The notes beneath the pieces were generated by a model. That model saw only the letters and a program-made list of their open reading frames with translations. It did no database searches and had not been told where the DNA came from. A stretch of 64,000 bases of DNA from Hyphobacterium marinum (GTDB lineage: Bacteria; Pseudomonadota; Alphaproteobacteria; Caulobacterales; Maricaulaceae). The position numbers and the translations under genes are program-made. Positions 16,822 through 25,212 of this stretch are shown piece by piece. The number at the start of each line of letters is the position of its first letter. The first letter of the stretch is position 1. The stretch is from the NCBI RefSeq assembly GCF_036330325.1, contig NZ_JAZDRO010000001.1, positions 434,001 through 498,000 of the forward strand, in the 5' to 3' direction.

Positions 16822-17588
16822 CCGCCGCAGACCGGACAGTCGGGGTCAGCGTTCAGGCGTACGGTCCGGGCTTCGGCGTCCAGGCCGTCATACATCATCA
16901 GACGGCCAGACAAATCGCGTCCGGCCCCGGTGATCACCTTGATTGCCTCGAGCGCCAGCATGGAGCCGACAACACCGGTTAACGCCCCGACCACACCGAC
17001 GCGTGCGCAGGTTTCCGCATCGGGGGGCAGGACCGGTACCAGGCAGCGATAGCAGGGCCCACGCTCGCCGCGGGGACGTTGTTTCGTGGGACCCGACGTG
17101 AAGAGCGCGACCTGTCCGTCCCAGCGGCCGACCGCGCCCGAAAGCAGCGCAATACCGGCGTCATGGCACCCGGCATTGACCGCGAACCGGGTCTCGAAAC
17201 TGTCCGTGCCATCAATCACCAGATCATGCCCTGCAAACAAACGGGCGGCATTGTCGCCGGTAACAGCCTCGGTCAGGGCGGTGATGGTGACACCGGGATT
17301 GAGCGCTTCGAGAGACGTCTTTCCGGTTTCGGCCTTCCGGGTGCCGACGTCTGCGGTTCGGAAGAGGATCTGGCGCTGGAGATTGTCCAGACTGACCGTG
17401 TCGGGATCGGCGAGTATGATCTGGCCGACGCCGGCCGCTGCGAGATAGAGCGCGGCGGGACTGCCCAGACCGCCTGCACCGACGATGAACACCTTCGCCG
17501 AACGAAGGGCCTGCTGGCCGGGTCCGCCAATCTCCTTCAACACCAGATGGCGGGCGTAACGTGCGATGTCGTCATCAGAAAAATTCAT
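16818..17588 (-). CDS. moeB: Molybdopterin-synthase adenylyltransferase (MoeB/ThiF/HesA family)
   Basis: This E1-like enzyme adenylates the C-terminal glycine of a ubiquitin-like sulfur carrier such as MoaD or ThiS. The 256-residue protein has the ATP-binding GAGGLGSPAALYLAAAGVG, DPDTVSLDNLQRQILF, the substrate-binding DGTDSFETRFAVN, and zinc-binding pairs CYRC and CPVC. No rhodanese domain is attached, as in bacterial MoeB rather than MOCS3. Whether it serves molybdenum cofactor or thiamine synthesis cannot be settled from this window, as no partner gene is nearby. Confidence 0.88.
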   Translation of the reverse strand: MNFSDDDIARYARHLVLKEIGGPGQQALRSAKVFIVGAGGLGSPAALYLAAAGVGQIILADPDTVSLDNLQRQILFRTADVGTRKAETGKTSLEALNPGVTITALTEAVTGDNAARLFAGHDLVIDGTDSFETRFAVNAGCHDAGIALLSGAVGRWDGQVALFTSGPTKQRPRGERGPCYRCLVPVLPPDAETCARVGVVGALTGVVGSMLALEAIKVITGAGRDLSGRLMMYDGLDAEARTVRLNADPDCPVCGG

Positions 17589-17696
17589 GAAATTCCATTA
17601 CCACCCTTGCGGCGGTGGCGTCATCGCCTTCATCCTGTGTTCAGGGACTGCCACACAGGCTGACAGATCAACCGTCCGGACGGGGAGGCCATGGAC

Positions 17697-18128
17697 ATGC
17701 GTACACTCATTCTCATCACGGCAACGGCAGGATTGCTGGCCGCTTGCGCCACCACGGAGGGCTACCGCCAGCGCACGGCCAGCTATATCGGCGCGCATGG
17801 CGATACGCTTCTTGTCGAGATGGGGCCACCCGTGATGCAGGATACGCTGTCGGACGGCAGCGAGGTCTGGACCTACTACCGTGAGGAAGAACATTCCTCG
17901 GGCGGATACAACCGTCCGGTGACGCGCACGCGCACCGTTCAGTACCGTGACGAGGACGGCGAGGTGCATACCCGCACCGAGAGCTATACCGACTATGTCT
18001 ATGAGCCGCCGCGCTACTGGACGAGCGAGTGCGAGACCCGCTTCATCATCGACCAGGCCGGTTTCGTCACGGACTTCCGCTTTGAAGGCAATGGCTGTGT
18101 CGCGCCGGAGATCGACGAGACCAGCTGA
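17697..18128 (+). CDS. Lipoprotein of unknown function
   Basis: A 143-residue exported protein with lipobox LAAC (MRTLILITATAGLLAACATT). The mature part is rich in Tyr, Arg and Glu (TYYREEEHSSGGYNRP, TRTESYTDYVYEPPRYW) and contains two later cysteines (SECETRF, GNGCVAP) that may pair. The segment DTLLVEMGPPVMQDTLSDGSEVWTYY resembles SmpA/OmlA-like 'small lipoprotein' domains. ATG 17697 is preferred over 17691 because GGGGAGG lies 8 bases before it. Confidence 0.75.
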   Translation: MRTLILITATAGLLAACATTEGYRQRTASYIGAHGDTLLVEMGPPVMQDTLSDGSEVWTYYREEEHSSGGYNRPVTRTRTVQYRDEDGEVHTRTESYTDYVYEPPRYWTSECETRFIIDQAGFVTDFRFEGNGCVAPEIDETS

Positions 18129-18172
18129 CTAGCCGCTGGCGGCGGCGAGGCAATCACGGCAGGGTGGACACC

Positions 18173-19462
18173 ATGTCCACCCCTGCTCCCGCTTCGCAAT
18201 CCGATCCCAATCAGGCCGCGCTTGACCTGCTTACCCATGGGCGCGCCCATATCTTCCTGACCGGCCGGGCCGGAACGGGCAAGACGACGTTGCTGAAGCG
18301 GTTCCTGGAAACCGCGGGCAAGGAAGCCGCCGTGGTCGCGCCGACCGGTGTGGCGGCGATGAATGCGGGCGGGCAGACCATCCATTCCTTCTTCCGCCTG
18401 CCGCCGCGCCTCATCGAGCCGGGCGATATCCGCCGGTTGCGCAATGCGCGCATGCTGAAAGAACTGAAAACCCTTGTTATCGACGAGATTTCCATGGTCC
18501 GGGCCGACATGATGGCCGCGATCGACCATTCGCTGCGCCTGCACCGGGACAGCATGGAGCCGTTCGGCGGCGTGCGGATGATCCTCGTCGGCGACCTCGC
18601 CCAGCTGCCGCCCATCGTCGAAGGCGAGATCGCGCAATATCTTGAAGAGCGCTATGGCGGGCCGTTCTTTTTCAATGCGCCGGTCTTTCGCGAGGCGGGT
18701 TTCCTGCGCGTCGAACTCGATCATGTCTTCCGCCAGTCCGACCCGGACTTCATCGCCATCCTCGGCGGGGTACGCCATGGCGACCTCTCAGACAGCGAGG
18801 CGGCGCTTCTCAATGAGCGCGTGACGCAGGCGACGGGGCTCGATGCCAGCGCGACCCATGTCGTGCTGACCCCGACCAACCAGGCCGCCCACCAGATCAA
18901 CGCGGCGCGCCTCGCCAGCCTGCCGGGGCAGGCGCGGCCCTATAACGGGCGCACGGAAGGTCAGTTCGATCCGCGTCTCTTTCCCACCGAGGATCCGCTG
19001 CTGTTAAAACCCGGTGCGCGGGTGATGATGATCCGCAACGACCCGTCCGGACGCTGGGTCAATGGCACGCTGGGCGAGATTGACAGCCTCGAAGACGGTG
19101 CGGCCTTCGTGCGGGTCGGCGAGGACGTGCACCGTGTCGAACCGGCCGCGTGGGAGCGTTACCGCTATGCCTATGATGCGGCGAAGAAATCCATCGAGCG
19201 CGACGTGGTCGGCGCGTTCAAACAACTTCCCTTGCGGCTGGCCTGGGCGATGACGGTGCACAAGTCGCAGGGCCTGACGCTCGACAAGGTCTATATCGAT
19301 TTCTCGCGCGGCATGTTCGCCCACGGTCAGGCCTATGTGGCGCTATCGCGGGCGAGAAGCCTTGAGGGCCTGCGCTTGTCTCGGCCGCTATCCCCGCGTG
19401 ATCTCGTCATGGATTCGCGCATCGACGACGTCGCGTCCTATTGCCACGACGCGCCGATCTAA
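18173..19462 (+). CDS. PIF1-like / RecD-type superfamily 1 DNA helicase
   Basis: A 429-residue ATP-dependent helicase. Walker A is GRAGTGKTTLLKRF, followed by VVAPTGVAAMNAGGQTIHSFF (motif Ia), Walker B VIDEISMVRADMM, and motif III MILVGDLAQLPPI. The C-terminal motifs are VLTPTN, the UvrD-like MTVHKSQGLTLDKVYID and VALSRARSLEGL. This set defines the PIF1/RRM3 family, which unwinds 5'-to-3' and often resolves G-quadruplexes or forks. The start at 18173 has AGGGTGG upstream. Confidence 0.9.
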   Translation: MSTPAPASQSDPNQAALDLLTHGRAHIFLTGRAGTGKTTLLKRFLETAGKEAAVVAPTGVAAMNAGGQTIHSFFRLPPRLIEPGDIRRLRNARMLKELKTLVIDEISMVRADMMAAIDHSLRLHRDSMEPFGGVRMILVGDLAQLPPIVEGEIAQYLEERYGGPFFFNAPVFREAGFLRVELDHVFRQSDPDFIAILGGVRHGDLSDSEAALLNERVTQATGLDASATHVVLTPTNQAAHQINAARLASLPGQARPYNGRTEGQFDPRLFPTEDPLLLKPGARVMMIRNDPSGRWVNGTLGEIDSLEDGAAFVRVGEDVHRVEPAAWERYRYAYDAAKKSIERDVVGAFKQLPLRLAWAMTVHKSQGLTLDKVYIDFSRGMFAHGQAYVALSRARSLEGLRLSRPLSPRDLVMDSRIDDVASYCHDAPI

Positions 19463-19495
19463 TCGGCGTCCACCAACCCGCTTCAGGAGGCGGGC

Positions 19496-19948
19496 CTAAA
19501 TCCCCGTTGAGCCGAACCCGCCCGCCCCGCGCGCGGTATCGTCCAGCTCGGCGACCGGAGCCCATTCGATCTGGGTGACCGGGGCGACGATCATCTGCGC
19601 GATGCGTTCGCCCCGCTTCACAGTGAAGGGTTCCGGGCCGTGATTGATCAGGTTGACGCGGATCTCGCCGCGATAATCCGCATCGACCGTGCCGGGCGTG
19701 TTGACGCAGGAAATCCCGAACTTGGCGGCGAGGCCGGAGCGGGGCCGGATCTGCGCCTCAAAGCCTTCGGGCAGGGCGATGGCGAGGCCGGTCGGGATGA
19801 GCCGCCATTCGCCGGGCGCGATAACAACCGGCTCATTGTCCGGGACGGCGGCGGGCAGGTCCATGCCAGCCGACGCCGCCGTCTGGTAGCGCGGCAGCTC
19901 AAGCCCGGAAAAATGGTCAAGCGGCCGGACGCGCACGATAACGGACAT
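19496..19948 (-). CDS. dut: Deoxyuridine 5'-triphosphate nucleotidohydrolase (dUTPase)
   Basis: Dut hydrolyses dUTP to dUMP, keeping uracil out of DNA and feeding thymidylate synthesis. The 150-residue trimeric-type enzyme has all five motifs: AGMDLPA, PRSGLAAKFGI, NTPGTVDADYRGEI with catalytic Asp, RGERIAQMIV and the C-terminal RGAGGFGSTG that closes over the substrate. It follows coaC-coaB and one hypothetical gene on the same strand, consistent with the common coaBC-dut linkage. Confidence 0.97.
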   Translation of the reverse strand: MSVIVRVRPLDHFSGLELPRYQTAASAGMDLPAAVPDNEPVVIAPGEWRLIPTGLAIALPEGFEAQIRPRSGLAAKFGISCVNTPGTVDADYRGEIRVNLINHGPEPFTVKRGERIAQMIVAPVTQIEWAPVAELDDTARGAGGFGSTGI

Positions 19949-19985
19949 GGGTGATCTCCTTCATCCATGGCCGAAATTGGGTTTG

Positions 19986-20027
19986 CCGGCCCCGGACGGG
20001 AAGGCTTAACCGTCCTGCCGGGGCCGG
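19986..20027. repeat. Long GC-rich hairpin between dut and the next gene
   Basis: CCGGCCCCGG (19986-19995) is fully complementary to 20018-20027, with ACGG/CCGT as a further inner match. There is no long T tract, so it may be an attenuator or weak terminator of the gene ending at 20058. Confidence 0.45.
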
Positions 20028-20057
20028 TCCAGAGGCGGATAGACCCCTGAATGCGGT

Positions 20058-20507
20058 CTACATGCCGGAATTGACGACGGCGTAGTAGGATTCCAGTCGG
20101 GCGGCGACGGCCTGACGCTCAGCCGAGGTCAGCGTGCCGTCAATAATGCGGACGCGGAACTGGTCATCGGTGATTTCCAGAAGCGTGGTCACGTCGCCGC
20201 TGGCGCGGGATTCGGTGAGATAAAGCGGGAAACCGGCGGCCACGACTTCCCAGTCATCCGGGCCGGGAATGGCGGATGAGCGGAAGCACAGCAGGGCATC
20301 GACTTCCATGTCGGACGGAAGGCGAAGCGAGAACATGCCGGGCTGGGCCGCGCGCTCCATGACGCTGACACCGACGAGCGGAGTCGGGTTTTCGCCGTCA
20401 TTGGTGACGATATGGCAGCTGGACTCGGTCACGGTCTGCGCGAGGGCGGCCGGTGTCCCCGCAAGTGCTGCGCCGAGAATGAGTGCGGAAATGACAGGAC
20501 GTTTCAT
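20058..20507 (-). CDS. Secreted hypothetical protein
   Basis: A 149-residue exported protein with signal peptide MKRPVISALILGAALAGTPAALAQ. Two cysteines (SSCHIV, LLCFRSS) could form a disulfide. The mature part resembles no family I recognise. It lies between coaB and dut on the same strand, 65 bases after coaB, and may be co-transcribed. The gene interrupts the usual coaBC-dut adjacency. Confidence 0.72.
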   Translation of the reverse strand: MKRPVISALILGAALAGTPAALAQTVTESSCHIVTNDGENPTPLVGVSVMERAAQPGMFSLRLPSDMEVDALLCFRSSAIPGPDDWEVVAAGFPLYLTESRASGDVTTLLEITDDQFRVRIIDGTLTSAERQAVAARLESYYAVVNSGM

Positions 20508-20572
20508 GAACTCTCCCCAGTGAACCTAGCGAACGTGCCGATACGTTAGCGCAAGTCGGGATAAACGCCTTG

Positions 20573-21223
20573 TCACGCTTTCGCGAGATGGCGTGAAACC
20601 GCTACGGCGAGCTGCTCGGCGATGCGGGATTTGGACGCCCGCGGCCAGGCGGTTTCCGTTTCTGACGTGATCAGGATTGCTGCATTCTCGTTCCCGCCCA
20701 TGGCGTCACCGGACACGTCATTGGCGACAATCCAGTCGCAGCCCTTGCGCAGGCGCTTGGCGCGGGCGCGATCAAGCACGTCATGGGTCTCGGCGGCAAA
20801 GCCGATGACGAGGCCGGGCCGGCGGGGCTGTTCCAGACCGGCGACATGCCTGAGGATATCGGGGTTCTCGACCAGCTGAAGTGTAGTCTGTCCGGCTTTA
20901 TCCGACTTCCGGTCCGCAGCACGGGCGGGACGCCAGTCGGCCACTGCCGCGACAGCGATGAAGATGTCCGCCGGCAGTTTGGCCACGACTGCAGCCAGCA
21001 TGTCGCGGGCGCTTTCGACATCGAGGCGGGTCACACCGGACGGCGCGTCCAGGCAGGTCGGGCCGGAGACCAGTGTCACGGACGCCCCGAGGTCAGCGAG
21101 TGCTTCGGCGATGGCATAACCCTGACGTCCGCTGGACCGGTTGGACAGAAAACGGACCGGGTCGATAGCTTCGATCGTGGGACCCGCCGTGACAATGGCA
21201 TGGCGGCCGGCGAGACTTGTCAT
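20573..21223 (-). CDS. coaB: Phosphopantothenate-cysteine ligase (CoaB), free-standing
   Basis: CoaB couples 4'-phosphopantothenate to cysteine using a nucleotide triphosphate in coenzyme A synthesis. The 216-residue protein starts MTSLAGRHAIVTAGPTIEAIDPVRFLSN, then RSSGRQGYAIAEALADLGA, FIAVAAVADWRPA and CDWIVANDVSGDAMGGNENA, all hallmarks of the CoaB domain. In most bacteria it is the C-terminal half of one CoaBC polypeptide. Here it begins as a separate gene, its ATG overlapping the coaC stop by 4 bases. Confidence 0.93.
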   Translation of the reverse strand: MTSLAGRHAIVTAGPTIEAIDPVRFLSNRSSGRQGYAIAEALADLGASVTLVSGPTCLDAPSGVTRLDVESARDMLAAVVAKLPADIFIAVAAVADWRPARAADRKSDKAGQTTLQLVENPDILRHVAGLEQPRRPGLVIGFAAETHDVLDRARAKRLRKGCDWIVANDVSGDAMGGNENAAILITSETETAWPRASKSRIAEQLAVAVSRHLAKA

Positions 21224-21771
21224 GCGCCTGTCTGGCCCAGCAGACGTGCGATGGCGTCGGCGATTTCGGCCGGTTCGGCCATACGGCCCGGGCCATATTC
21301 CCCGCAGGCCATGTCGCCCTCGTTGGGTCCAATGCGGTGAACCCCGTCAGCGTCGAGCAGCGCGATGTTGCGCTGGACCGCCGTGTGTTCCCACATCCGC
21401 ACATTCATCGCCGGGGCGATCAGGACGGGCTTGTCGGTCGCCAGTAGCGTGGTCGAGGCGAGGTCATTGGCGAGACCGTTGGCGAGCTTGCCGATAAGGT
21501 CGGCGGTCGCCGGGGCGACCACGACCAGGTCGGCCGAGCGGGAGAGCTCTATATGGCCCATCTCCGCTTCGTCGGTCAGCGAGAAGAGATCGGTATAGAC
21601 GGTGTCGCCAGACAGTGCTGCCGCGCTCATGGCGGTGACGAATTCGGAGCCGGCAGCCGTGAGGATACAGCGCGTCGCGATGGAACGCCGTGACAGTTCG
21701 CGGATCAGCTCCAGGCTCTTGTAGGCCGCAATGCCGCCGCCAATGATCAACAGGATGCGCTTGTCCGCCAT
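21220..21771 (-). CDS. coaC: Phosphopantothenoylcysteine decarboxylase (CoaC), free-standing
   Basis: CoaC is a flavin-dependent enzyme that decarboxylates 4'-phosphopantothenoylcysteine. The 183-residue protein has the flavin fold (LLIIGGGIAAYKSLELIRELSRR), the active-site His in AEMGHIELSRSAD, the substrate motif APAMNVRMWEH and the flexible-flap Cys in MACGEYGPGRM. It ends at the normal domain boundary of fused CoaBC proteins. The start 21771 (MADKRILL) is chosen because of an AAGGCGGG ribosome site; a longer frame to 21867 lacks domain sequence. Confidence 0.93.
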   Translation of the reverse strand: MADKRILLIIGGGIAAYKSLELIRELSRRSIATRCILTAAGSEFVTAMSAAALSGDTVYTDLFSLTDEAEMGHIELSRSADLVVVAPATADLIGKLANGLANDLASTTLLATDKPVLIAPAMNVRMWEHTAVQRNIALLDADGVHRIGPNEGDMACGEYGPGRMAEPAEIADAIARLLGQTGA

Positions 21772-21912
21772 GAGGCCCGCCTTTCGCGTCTCGACCGCCG
21801 CTGCGACAGTCCTAGCCCGTCCAGGCCGCCAAGAAAACGGACCAAGCGGACGGGACGGCGTGCGCAAAGCAGTCTAGCCTTTCCACCACGATACATTGAC
21901 GGGGAGGAAATC

Positions 21913-22323
21913 ATGCCATCCATGCTGCACGCCGCCGCCGCGCTCGCCCTTCTGACGCTCGCGGTCTACGTCCTGATGACGATTTTGGGGATTGCCGCCA
22001 ACGCCAAGGGCGAATTGTCCAAGGAATACTCGCTGACCAAGACGGGTACGCCGCCGCCGGCCTGGGTCGGCAACGCCGCGCGAAACCTGATCAATCTCTG
22101 TGAGTTGCCGGTGCTGTTCTATGCGCTGGTCGCGCTCAGCTATGCGACCGGCCAGGAGACAGGCGGTCTGCAGCTGACGCTGGCCTGGGTCTTCGTGGCG
22201 TCGCGCTATGCGCATACGCTGATCCACGTGACCATCAACACGATGGGGCTGCGCTTCCTGGCGCACCGGGTCGGGGCCGGCGTACTGGTCGCGATGTGGA
22301 TCATTTTCCTGATCAATCTCTAG
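21913..22323 (+). CDS. MAPEG-family membrane protein
   Basis: A 136-residue protein with four membrane helices. The second segment shows the MAPEG pattern: GNAARNLINLCELPVLFYALVAL, then SRYAHTLIHVTINTMGLRFLAHRVG, with the conserved Asn, Glu, Arg and His residues. Human relatives are glutathione or eicosanoid enzymes; bacterial members are largely uncharacterised. A GGGGAGG site lies 5-9 bases before the ATG. It is followed by an HxlR-type regulator on the same strand. Confidence 0.88.
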   Translation: MPSMLHAAAALALLTLAVYVLMTILGIAANAKGELSKEYSLTKTGTPPPAWVGNAARNLINLCELPVLFYALVALSYATGQETGGLQLTLAWVFVASRYAHTLIHVTINTMGLRFLAHRVGAGVLVAMWIIFLINL

Positions 22324-22349
22324 GGGTTTTCGCCGGGCGGCGAGTCAGG

Positions 22350-22370
22350 TTACTTTTATTTCGAAAGTGA
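22350..22370. promoter_or_regulatory. Candidate operator upstream of the HxlR regulator
   Basis: TTACTTT (22350-22356) and AAAGTGA (22364-22370) form an inverted repeat with one mismatch around a 7-base spacer, 20 bases before the regulator's start. Such sites suit HxlR dimers. This is inference from symmetry and position. Confidence 0.35.
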
Positions 22371-22389
22371 CTATGGAGGCTGATCGGTC

Positions 22390-22758
22390 ATGCCTGATGC
22401 TGCCGCCCGCCCGCTCCGGTCGGACTGCCCGCTGTCCGCGGCGCTGGACCGGTTCGGGGACCGTTGGACCTTGCTGATCCTGCGCGACATTGCCGCCGGC
22501 AAGCGCCGCTATGGCGATATCGCCGGGTCAAATGAGGTGATCCCGACCAATATCCTCGCGGCGCGGCTGAAACAGATGCAGGCTGACGGGCTGATCGAGA
22601 GCGTGCCTTACCAGTCACGGCCCGTCCGCAGTGAATACCATCTGACCGCCAAGGGGCGCAGCCTGATCCCGATCATGCAGGAGCTTTGCCGCTGGGGGCT
22701 GGCGCACGAAGAGGAGACGCGCCCGCCTTCGGGCGTGTTCATGATGCTCAAGCCCTAA
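22390..22758 (+). CDS. HxlR-family winged helix transcriptional regulator
   Basis: A 122-residue HxlR protein with the family start CPLSAALDRFGDRWTLLILRDIAAGKRRYGDI, the recognition region NEVIPTNILAARLKQMQADGLIES, and the wing VRSEYHLTAKGRSLIPIMQELCRWG. The N-terminal Cys is the redox-type cysteine found in many members. It may control the upstream MAPEG gene or itself. Its stop overlaps the convergent ubiB stop by 4 bases (CTAA). Confidence 0.9.
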   Translation: MPDAAARPLRSDCPLSAALDRFGDRWTLLILRDIAAGKRRYGDIAGSNEVIPTNILAARLKQMQADGLIESVPYQSRPVRSEYHLTAKGRSLIPIMQELCRWGLAHEEETRPPSGVFMMLKP

Positions 22759-24326
22759 AGCGAGGAGGCCACAGCCCAGGCCGCGAGCGCGCCGGCCGCC
22801 CCTGCGACGGCCAGATAGCTGGCAAAGCGCACCCAAGCCCCCTTCCTGCCCCGCGCGGCGAAACGGTCAAGCGTGTCGTCGTCGAGCCGGATCTCGCCGG
22901 AACGGATTTTCGCGCCCGCCGCGGCCCAGTCATCGATGGCGGAGGGCAGTTTGCGCACCGAGGCGTGCAGGGCTTTCAGATCATCAACCGCGTCCCGGGC
23001 AATGCCTTCAGGGCCCAGTTCGCGGCGCATCCAGTTCTCGACAACCGGGGCGGCTGCCGCCCACATGTCATGACGCGGATTGAGCGCGCGCGAGACACCT
23101 TCGGACTGGACCATCGTCTTTTGCAGAAGCACGAGTTCGGGCCGCAGGCGCATGTCGAAGAGGTCGGTGATCTCGAAGAGCTGCAGGAGAACCCGGCTCA
23201 TCGGCACCTGGTCGGCACTCTTGCCGAAAATGGGTTCGCCGACAGCCCGCAGAGCAGCGGCGAAATCGGCAACCGAATGGCGTGCCGGGACATAGCCCGC
23301 ACGGAAATGGGCTTCGGCGGCTGCCACGTAATCCCGCGTCAGGAAGCCATGCAGGATTTGCGCGAGGAAGCGACGTTCGCCCGGTCCGATCCGGCCCATG
23401 ATGCCGAAATCAACCGCCCAGAGGCCGCCATTGCGATCCGCGAAGAGATTGCCAGCATGCATGTCAGCGTGGAAGACGCCCCGGTCCATGGCGCAGACGA
23501 GGAAGGACTGGGTCAGCGTGATGGCGAGGTTCTCCCGGTCGATCCCGGCGGCATCAAGCGCATCGGGATCGGTCAGCGGGATACCGTCGACCCAGGCGGT
23601 TGTCAGAACGCGGCGCGCGGATCGCGGCCAGTCCACCTCGGGGATGAAATAGTTCTCGGCCCGCGCCGAGGCCTCCGCGAGTTCGCTGGCCGAGGCGGCC
23701 TCAAGCCGGAGATCGGTTTCAAGCTCGGTCGCCCGCGCGACGGTGTCGACGAATTTGCGGGGTTCGAAGCGGCGCGAGGCCGGAGAGAGGTTTTCGACGA
23801 TTGCGGCACCGAGCTGCATGGCGCGGATGTCCTTGGCGAGGCGGTCCTCGATCCCGGGGCGCAGCACCTTGACGGCAACCTCGCGGCCATCGGTCGTCAC
23901 CGCCCGGTGGACCTGTGCCACCGATGCGGCGGCCAGCGGCGCGTGAAATTCGGAGAACAGCTCAGACAGCGGCTTGCCGAGTTCGGCGGCAACGGCCGCT
24001 TCGGCCTTCTTCTGGTCGAAGGCCGGCATCCGGTCCTGCAGCCGGGCCAGGCCGCGTGCGAAGTCCTGTCCGACGATATCGGCCCGCGTCGCCAGCACCT
24101 GGCCGAACTTCACATAGGAGGGCCCGAGCTTCTCCAGCGCGCGGGCAAGCCGCTCACCGGGCGAACCTTCCCGGTCACGCCGGGCAAAGAGGCGCAGAAA
24201 CGCGCCCAGACCGCGGACCGGGGCGGGAAATTTCGCCTGGTACTCGGCCGGGAAGATCGCGTCATGGCGCGCCAGCGTCAGGCCGGCGCGGGTCAGGCGG
24301 AAGAAGGAAGCGAGCGTGCGGAACAT
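22755..24326 (-). CDS. ubiB: UbiB, ABC1/ADCK atypical kinase for ubiquinone biosynthesis
   Basis: UbiB is a membrane-anchored atypical kinase or ATPase needed for ubiquinone synthesis. The 523-residue protein has the KxGQ motif in LGPSYVKFGQVLATRADIV, AAASVAQVHRAVTTDGREVAVKVLRPG (with the Ala-rich loop and invariant Lys), FHADMHAGNLFADRNGGLWAVDFGIMGRI for the catalytic and metal loops, and a C-terminal membrane segment (VAGAAGALAAWAVA). The length is normal. It shares the strand with coaC-coaB and ubiE, the standard alphaproteobacterial group, now separated by inserted genes. Confidence 0.94.
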   Translation of the reverse strand: MFRTLASFFRLTRAGLTLARHDAIFPAEYQAKFPAPVRGLGAFLRLFARRDREGSPGERLARALEKLGPSYVKFGQVLATRADIVGQDFARGLARLQDRMPAFDQKKAEAAVAAELGKPLSELFSEFHAPLAAASVAQVHRAVTTDGREVAVKVLRPGIEDRLAKDIRAMQLGAAIVENLSPASRRFEPRKFVDTVARATELETDLRLEAASASELAEASARAENYFIPEVDWPRSARRVLTTAWVDGIPLTDPDALDAAGIDRENLAITLTQSFLVCAMDRGVFHADMHAGNLFADRNGGLWAVDFGIMGRIGPGERRFLAQILHGFLTRDYVAAAEAHFRAGYVPARHSVADFAAALRAVGEPIFGKSADQVPMSRVLLQLFEITDLFDMRLRPELVLLQKTMVQSEGVSRALNPRHDMWAAAAPVVENWMRRELGPEGIARDAVDDLKALHASVRKLPSAIDDWAAAGAKIRSGEIRLDDDTLDRFAARGRKGAWVRFASYLAVAGAAGALAAWAVASSL

Positions 24327-24382
24327 GGACCGGCAGGTTTAGCCGCGCATTGCCCCCATGGCGAGCGCGACATGCGGGCGCA

Positions 24383-25147
24383 TCACTTTCTCTGCCGCGC
24401 GCTGCCCAATCGTTCGGCAAAGGCCGAGGCGAGAATGCCCGCAGGGAGCGCGACGAGGCCAACACCGAGAATGGCGACGAAACCGGCGACCGTCTTGCCC
24501 GCGGCCGTAACCGGATAGACATCGCCATAGCCCACCGTGGTCAGGGTCGCGACCGCCCACCAGAGCGCGCGCGGGATCGAGCCGAAGGCGTCGGGCTGCA
24601 CGTCGGCCTCGATCACATGAAGGAGCGCCGCCGCGCAGAAAAGGAGAATGCCCGCCATGGCCACGGTCGCCACGAGCCGGCGGCCCGCGTCGCGTACGGC
24701 CAGGCCGATTTCCCGGAAAGCGGGAAACATCGAGAACAGTTTCAACAGGCGGAATAGGCGGAAAAGCCGCACCCAGCGCGCCGCCGCCCAGAGTTCGGGA
24801 AAGAGGATCATCACGATCAGTTCGGGGCCGAAGGCGAGGAAATCGAAAATGACGACCCAGCGCCGGAAATAGCGGCCGCGTCCGACAAGGCCGGAATACT
24901 GCCGGCTCGCGCCCGCCGCCCAGACCCGCAGGGCGAACTCACCAGCGAAGAGGATTGGGATGACGGCGTCGGCGAGTGTGATCCAGCGCCGCCAGTTCGC
25001 CGGCAGGTCCGGTTCGGTTTCCAGCGCCAGGAGGACGAGCGAGGCGAGTATGGCGAAAACGACCGCCCAGTGGCCCCAGGTAAAGCTACGCCCCGTCGTG
25101 TAGAGCTGCGCCCAGACGCGCCTTTGCCAGGTCCGTGTGTCGCTCAT
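24383..25147 (-). CDS. Voltage-gated-type potassium channel / ion transporter
   Basis: A 254-residue protein with six predicted membrane helices. The fourth carries regularly spaced arginines (WVRLFRLFRLLKLFSMF), typical of a voltage sensor. The pore loop ends in the K+ selectivity filter TVGYGD (ALWWAVATLTTVGYGDVYPVTAAGK), followed by the S6 helix VAGFVAILGVGLVALPAGILASAF. It should pass potassium across the inner membrane. The start at 25147 (MSDTRTWQRR) is preferred; a longer frame to 25210 runs into the divergent transporter gene. Confidence 0.9.
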   Translation of the reverse strand: MSDTRTWQRRVWAQLYTTGRSFTWGHWAVVFAILASLVLLALETEPDLPANWRRWITLADAVIPILFAGEFALRVWAAGASRQYSGLVGRGRYFRRWVVIFDFLAFGPELIVMILFPELWAAARWVRLFRLFRLLKLFSMFPAFREIGLAVRDAGRRLVATVAMAGILLFCAAALLHVIEADVQPDAFGSIPRALWWAVATLTTVGYGDVYPVTAAGKTVAGFVAILGVGLVALPAGILASAFAERLGSARQRK

Positions 25148-25212
25148 GGGCCGCCTGCCCCCCGTTCCCTCGTTAACCCTAGCGTTACGCGGCACGGGCG
25201 AGGATGCCAAGC

